The notes beneath the pieces were generated by a model, which was not told where the DNA came from, ran no database searches, and saw only the letters and a list, made by a program, of their open reading frames with translations. 64,000 nt of DNA from CALBZG01 sp964486295 (GTDB lineage Bacteria; Bacillota; Clostridia; Peptostreptococcales; Anaerovoracaceae): contig CAZAMF010000002.1 in the NCBI GenBank assembly GCA_964486295.1, positions 62,001 to 126,000 of the forward strand, given 5' to 3'. Both the position numbers and the translations under genes were made by a program. The first letter of the stretch is position 1; the number at the start of each line of letters is the position of its first letter. Of the stretch, positions 61,289 to 64,000 are shown piece by piece.

Positions 61289-62191
61289 TTGATTCATAGA
61301 CTGCTGGATTATATAGAAATAAAAACGAAGATCACCAGTTTGTTCGCATTTCTGATGTCAATGGCTTATCTGTACTATCGGGAGCAGCCGATCATTTGGA
61401 AACCGACCATTGTCTTCTTTTGCTCAATGTTTTTGTTCGATCTGAGCACGACGGCGATCAATAATTACATAGACTCAAAAACCAATGGACAAAAACTACA
61501 ATTCGGAAGGCGTACAGCAAAACGCATTATCTATGTAATGCTGGCTATCAGCATTGCCTTGGGGCTTTATCTGACATATATCACAGATTTGGTCATACTA
61601 TTGGTTGGCGGATTATGTTTTCTCTGTGGTGTTCTCTATACTTACGGACCGGTTCCGATATCGAGACAGCCATTGGGTGAAGTGCTATCAGGCATATTTT
61701 ACGGGTTCTTTATACCGTTTCTGGTTCTATACATGAACATGCCGAAGGGGACCTTCCTTTCCTATAGCATGAGTCTTAAGACGGTTTCTTTGCAGCTGGA
61801 AATCATGCCGCTTATAACGATTGGACTATTGGCTGTGGCTCCGTTTTGTACAACGGCCAATATCATGCTGGCAAACAATATTTGTGATTTAAAAAAGGAT
61901 ATAGCAGTCAAAAGGCATACGCTACCTTATTATCTGGGAGAAAATTCCTTGCGATTGTTTTCAGCGCTATATTATATGACGTACATCGCCACTTTGCTTA
62001 TGACGATTTTGAATATTTTATCGCCGCTATGCCTGGCCTCAATTTTAAACCTGTACTGGGTAAGAAAGAATATTAAAGAGTTTGAATATAAACAGGAAAA
62101 AGAATCAACATTCATCGTTTCGATCAAAAATTACGTCATCATTATGGGAACAAACACGATGCTGATTTTTATCAGTGCACTCATAAAATAG
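61289..62191 (+). CDS. dmkA: UbiA-family prenyltransferase (DmkA/MenA-like)
   Basis: A 300-residue membrane protein with about eight helices. The first Asp-rich motif is NNYIDSKTNG (58-67) and the second NNICDLKKDIAVKRHTLP (about 196-213), as in MenA/DmkA enzymes; the first motif has Asn where the usual N-D occurs. It would attach the polyprenyl tail from DmkB to a naphthoate head group to give a demethylmenaquinone devoted to the Ndh2 route. TTG start at 61289 with GCGGAGG upstream. Confidence 0.85.
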   Translation: MIHRLLDYIEIKTKITSLFAFLMSMAYLYYREQPIIWKPTIVFFCSMFLFDLSTTAINNYIDSKTNGQKLQFGRRTAKRIIYVMLAISIALGLYLTYITDLVILLVGGLCFLCGVLYTYGPVPISRQPLGEVLSGIFYGFFIPFLVLYMNMPKGTFLSYSMSLKTVSLQLEIMPLITIGLLAVAPFCTTANIMLANNICDLKKDIAVKRHTLPYYLGENSLRLFSALYYMTYIATLLMTILNILSPLCLASILNLYWVRKNIKEFEYKQEKESTFIVSIKNYVIIMGTNTMLIFISALIK

Positions 62192-62215
62192 TCCAACTAA
62201 TATTTTGACCTAAAA

Positions 62216-62353
62216 GGCTATATGTTGTGTTTGTTTTATAGCCCTGGGGTATAATATACAAGTAAAACAACCTACCAATCAAGTAGGTATTACGCCTGAT
62301 CAACAGGCTTAATATAAACGCTAGAAAGAATCATCAAAATCAAGGAGGAAAAT
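62216..62353 (+). promoter_or_regulatory. Promoter and double-hairpin leader of the pplA-like gene
   Basis: A consensus -10 TATAAT lies at 62250-62255 with TTGTGT 19 bp or TTGTTT 13 bp upstream; neither spacing is ideal. The leader then has two short hairpins, CCTAC..GTAGG (62271-62287) and GCCTG..CAGGC (62293-62307), before the site CAAGGAGG. A separate promoter would let the lipoprotein be expressed above the enzymes upstream. Confidence 0.5.
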
Positions 62354-63370
62354 ATGAAAAAGAAACTAGCAATTTTAATGGTCTTTGTTTTGTCAATGCT
62401 TGCGCTTGCTGCTTGCGGCGGAGCACCGGCTGAAGAACCAGCAGCCAAAGTGAAGACAGGAATGGCCGTAGTCACAACTGCAGACAAATCGGTAAGTGCG
62501 GGCGCTGAAGATGGTCTGGCTCAGGCCTATTCAAACATCATAGCAGTCACTGTCGATGAGTCCGGCGTCATTACAAATTGTGTGATCGATGCAGCTCAGA
62601 CAAATATAAACTTCTCAAAAGAAGGTAAAATCGTGACTCCGCTTGATACACAATTTGTTGGAAAACTCGAACTTGGTGCGGATTATGGTATGGCCAAAGC
62701 ATCTTCCATCGGAAAAGAATGGAACGAGCAGGCAACCGCTTTTGCTAACTATGTAATCGGTAAGACTGTTGATGAAGTGAAGGGAATTGCTGTAGATGCT
62801 GAAGGAAGACCTACAGGTGCAGATTTGACTTCCTCAGTAACCATCCATGTAACTCCATACATCAATGCTATTGAGAAAGCCGTTGCAAATGCAACAGATA
62901 AAGGCGCTTCTGCAACCGACAAACTCGGAATTGGTGTCATCACTACAATTGATAAGTCCAAAGATGCGACAGCAACAGAACCTGGAGTAGCTCAGGCATA
63001 TTCCAATTATGCTGTTGTAACATTTAATGCAGACGGAGTGATTACAAGCTGCATTATCGATGCTTCCCAGACTAACATCAACTTTGATGCAACCGGCACT
63101 ATCACAAGCGATCTTGCAGGTCCTTTCCAGACAAAGAACGAATTGGGTGCGGCTTATGGCATGATCAAAGCATCCTCCATTGGAAAAGAATGGAACGAAC
63201 AGGCAGCTGCATTCGCTGACTACGTAGTGGGTAAAACCGTCGATGAAGTGAAGGGTATTGCTATGACTGATGAAGGTCTGGCTGCAGATGCGGATCTGGC
63301 ATCTTCGGTTACTGTACACATCGGCCCATTCATGAATGTAATCGAAAAGGCTTACAACGCTGCAAAATAG
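62354..63370 (+). CDS. pplA: Lipoprotein with two FMN-binding domains (PplA-like)
   Basis: A 338-residue lipoprotein: signal peptide with lipobox LAAC, Cys 21. Two tandem domains (about 36-180 and 191-338) share the block KASSIGKEWNEQA and GKTVDEVKGIA. Each ends with a D-x-x-S-x-V-T motif: D157 to T163 and D314 to T320, fitting the ApbE flavinylation pattern, so FMN is expected on Thr163 and Thr320. This matches PplA, the flavinylated surface electron carrier of Listeria. AAGGAGG precedes the ATG. The motif has Val before the Thr where many FMN-binding domains have Ala. Confidence 0.9.
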   Translation: MKKKLAILMVFVLSMLALAACGGAPAEEPAAKVKTGMAVVTTADKSVSAGAEDGLAQAYSNIIAVTVDESGVITNCVIDAAQTNINFSKEGKIVTPLDTQFVGKLELGADYGMAKASSIGKEWNEQATAFANYVIGKTVDEVKGIAVDAEGRPTGADLTSSVTIHVTPYINAIEKAVANATDKGASATDKLGIGVITTIDKSKDATATEPGVAQAYSNYAVVTFNADGVITSCIIDASQTNINFDATGTITSDLAGPFQTKNELGAAYGMIKASSIGKEWNEQAAAFADYVVGKTVDEVKGIAMTDEGLAADADLASSVTVHIGPFMNVIEKAYNAAK

Positions 63371-63402
63371 GTATAAACCAAAAGTAAAATGATGAGTGGC
63401 GT

Positions 63403-63430
63403 GAGAGGTAGTTGATCTACCTCTCTGCTT
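63403..63430 (+). terminator. Hairpin between pplA-like and apbE-like genes
   Basis: GAGAGGTAG (63403-63411) pairs with CTACCTCTC (63417-63425) followed by TGCTTTT. The weak T-tract suggests partial termination, which would lower apbE relative to the lipoprotein. Confidence 0.65.
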
Positions 63431-63447
63431 TTGAGGGAATTAAATCG

Positions 63448-64000
63448 ATGCGCAGAATTGTGTCTTTAATATTAATCTTATTAATCAGCTTAAACATCGC
63501 CGCATGTGCAGAGCCGGAAAAACAGCGTTATGAAGCTGAATTTCTGGAACTATTCGATACGGTTACCAAGATCGTTGGTTATTCGTATAGTGAAAAAGAG
63601 TTTACTGATTATTCGAAAATGATTTATGATGAATTGAAGGTTTATCATCAGCTATATGATATTTACAACAACTATGAAGGGATCAATAATATAAAAACCA
63701 TCAACGACAATGCCGGAATCGCACCTGTTAAAGTAGATCAGCGCATCATCGACCTGCTGAAGTTTGCGAAAGAGGCATATACGATTTCCGAAGGCAAGGT
63801 GAATGTCGCTTATGGTTCGGTTTTGAGTATCTGGCATCAATATCGTGAAGCGGGCATTGAAAATCCTGAAAAGGCAGAAGTCCCACCGCTCGAACTGCTG
63901 CAAGCGGCAGCGCTCCATACCGATATCAACAATGTTGTGATCGATGAAGATGCCGGTACGGTTTTTCTGACAGATCCTGATATGAGCCTGGATGTGGGAG
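63448..64000 (+). CDS. fmnB: ApbE-family FMN transferase lipoprotein (FmnB-like), 3' truncated by window end
   Basis: At least 184 residues, still open at the window edge. A signal peptide with lipobox IAAC (Cys 20) is followed by the ApbE start: LFDTVTKIVGYS, then IYNNYEGINNIKTINDNAG, LLKFAKEAYTISEGKVNVAYGSVLSIW and MSLDVG, the last being the beginning of the L-D-x-G-x-x-A-K-G motif. ApbE takes FMN from FAD with magnesium and attaches it to Thr; the adjacent PplA-like protein is the obvious substrate. The ATG at 63448 has GAGGG upstream. In Listeria the equivalent gene is fmnB. Confidence 0.88.
   Translation, partial: MRRIVSLILILLISLNIAACAEPEKQRYEAEFLELFDTVTKIVGYSYSEKEFTDYSKMIYDELKVYHQLYDIYNNYEGINNIKTINDNAGIAPVKVDQRIIDLLKFAKEAYTISEGKVNVAYGSVLSIWHQYREAGIENPEKAEVPPLELLQAAALHTDINNVVIDEDAGTVFLTDPDMSLDVG

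Noticed and set aside
1..64000. tRNA, rRNA, CRISPR arrays, insertion sequences, prophage genes
   Set aside because: No tRNA T-loop or anticodon-arm patterns, regular spaced repeats, transposase or phage structural genes were found by reading the sequence.

Overview
The window looks like chromosomal DNA from an anaerobic, moderately AT-rich member of the Bacillota, most likely class Clostridia. The evidence is strong AAGGAGG-type ribosome binding sites, frequent TTG/GTG starts, TTGACA/TATAAT promoters, a CpsB/CpsD-type capsule phosphoregulation system, a minimal SufC/SufB pair, a rubredoxin-like domain on a flavoprotein, a hemerythrin protein, a three-subunit molybdenum hydroxylase and GltS. 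No rRNA, tRNA, CRISPR array, insertion sequence or prophage was seen.

Layout. 1-9.2 kb: housekeeping and metabolic genes (GNAT, SDR, a DUF3784-like membrane protein, a pentapeptide-repeat protein, coaBC, a rubredoxin-fused flavoprotein with DUF503 and gltS, a metallophosphoesterase). 9.2-14.8 kb: surface-modification genes (two FemAB/BioF2-type acyltransferases around a membrane-anchored M28 peptidase, then a LicD / nucleotidyltransferase / DUF2284 operon on the minus strand). 15-33.3 kb: a Wzx/Wzy-type exopolysaccharide locus running from a PglC-like initiating transferase through glycosyltransferases, flippase, polymerase, CpsC/CpsD and a UDP-sugar dehydrogenase plus epimerase pair. It is followed by an island with two c-di-GMP-I (GEMM) riboswitches and then the CpsB-type phosphatase. 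33.3-46.4 kb: rtcB, aminopeptidase P, a uracil permease with an attenuator-like leader, LapA-domain protein, acyl-ACP thioesterase, hemerythrin, SufCB (SmsCB-like), a molybdenum hydroxylase and rsgA. 46.4-58.2 kb: DEAD-box helicase, SDR, UvsE, a PAS-GGDEF diguanylate cyclase, an MFS transporter, several DUF families, a CDGSH protein, an MGMT-like protein and an HxlR regulator with a palindromic operator.

58.3-64.0 kb holds the most notable system: ndh2-like, polyprenyl synthetase, UbiA-type prenyltransferase, a lipoprotein with two FMN-binding domains and an ApbE-type FMN transferase lipoprotein cut off by the window end. This gene set matches the flavin-based extracellular electron transfer (EET) locus described in Listeria monocytogenes. 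The proposed route is NADH to a type II NADH dehydrogenase with a C-terminal membrane domain, to a dedicated (demethyl)menaquinone made by the two prenyl enzymes, to covalent FMN on the PplA-like lipoprotein, to extracellular acceptors. ApbE would load the FMN.

A second theme is c-di-GMP. One window contains a diguanylate cyclase and two class I c-di-GMP riboswitches inside the exopolysaccharide locus. One riboswitch faces an unrecognised 60-residue protein and the other a secreted beta-helix, lyase-like protein with three Ig-like repeats. The two units converge on a shared bidirectional terminator. All assignments rest on reading the sequence; no database search was run.
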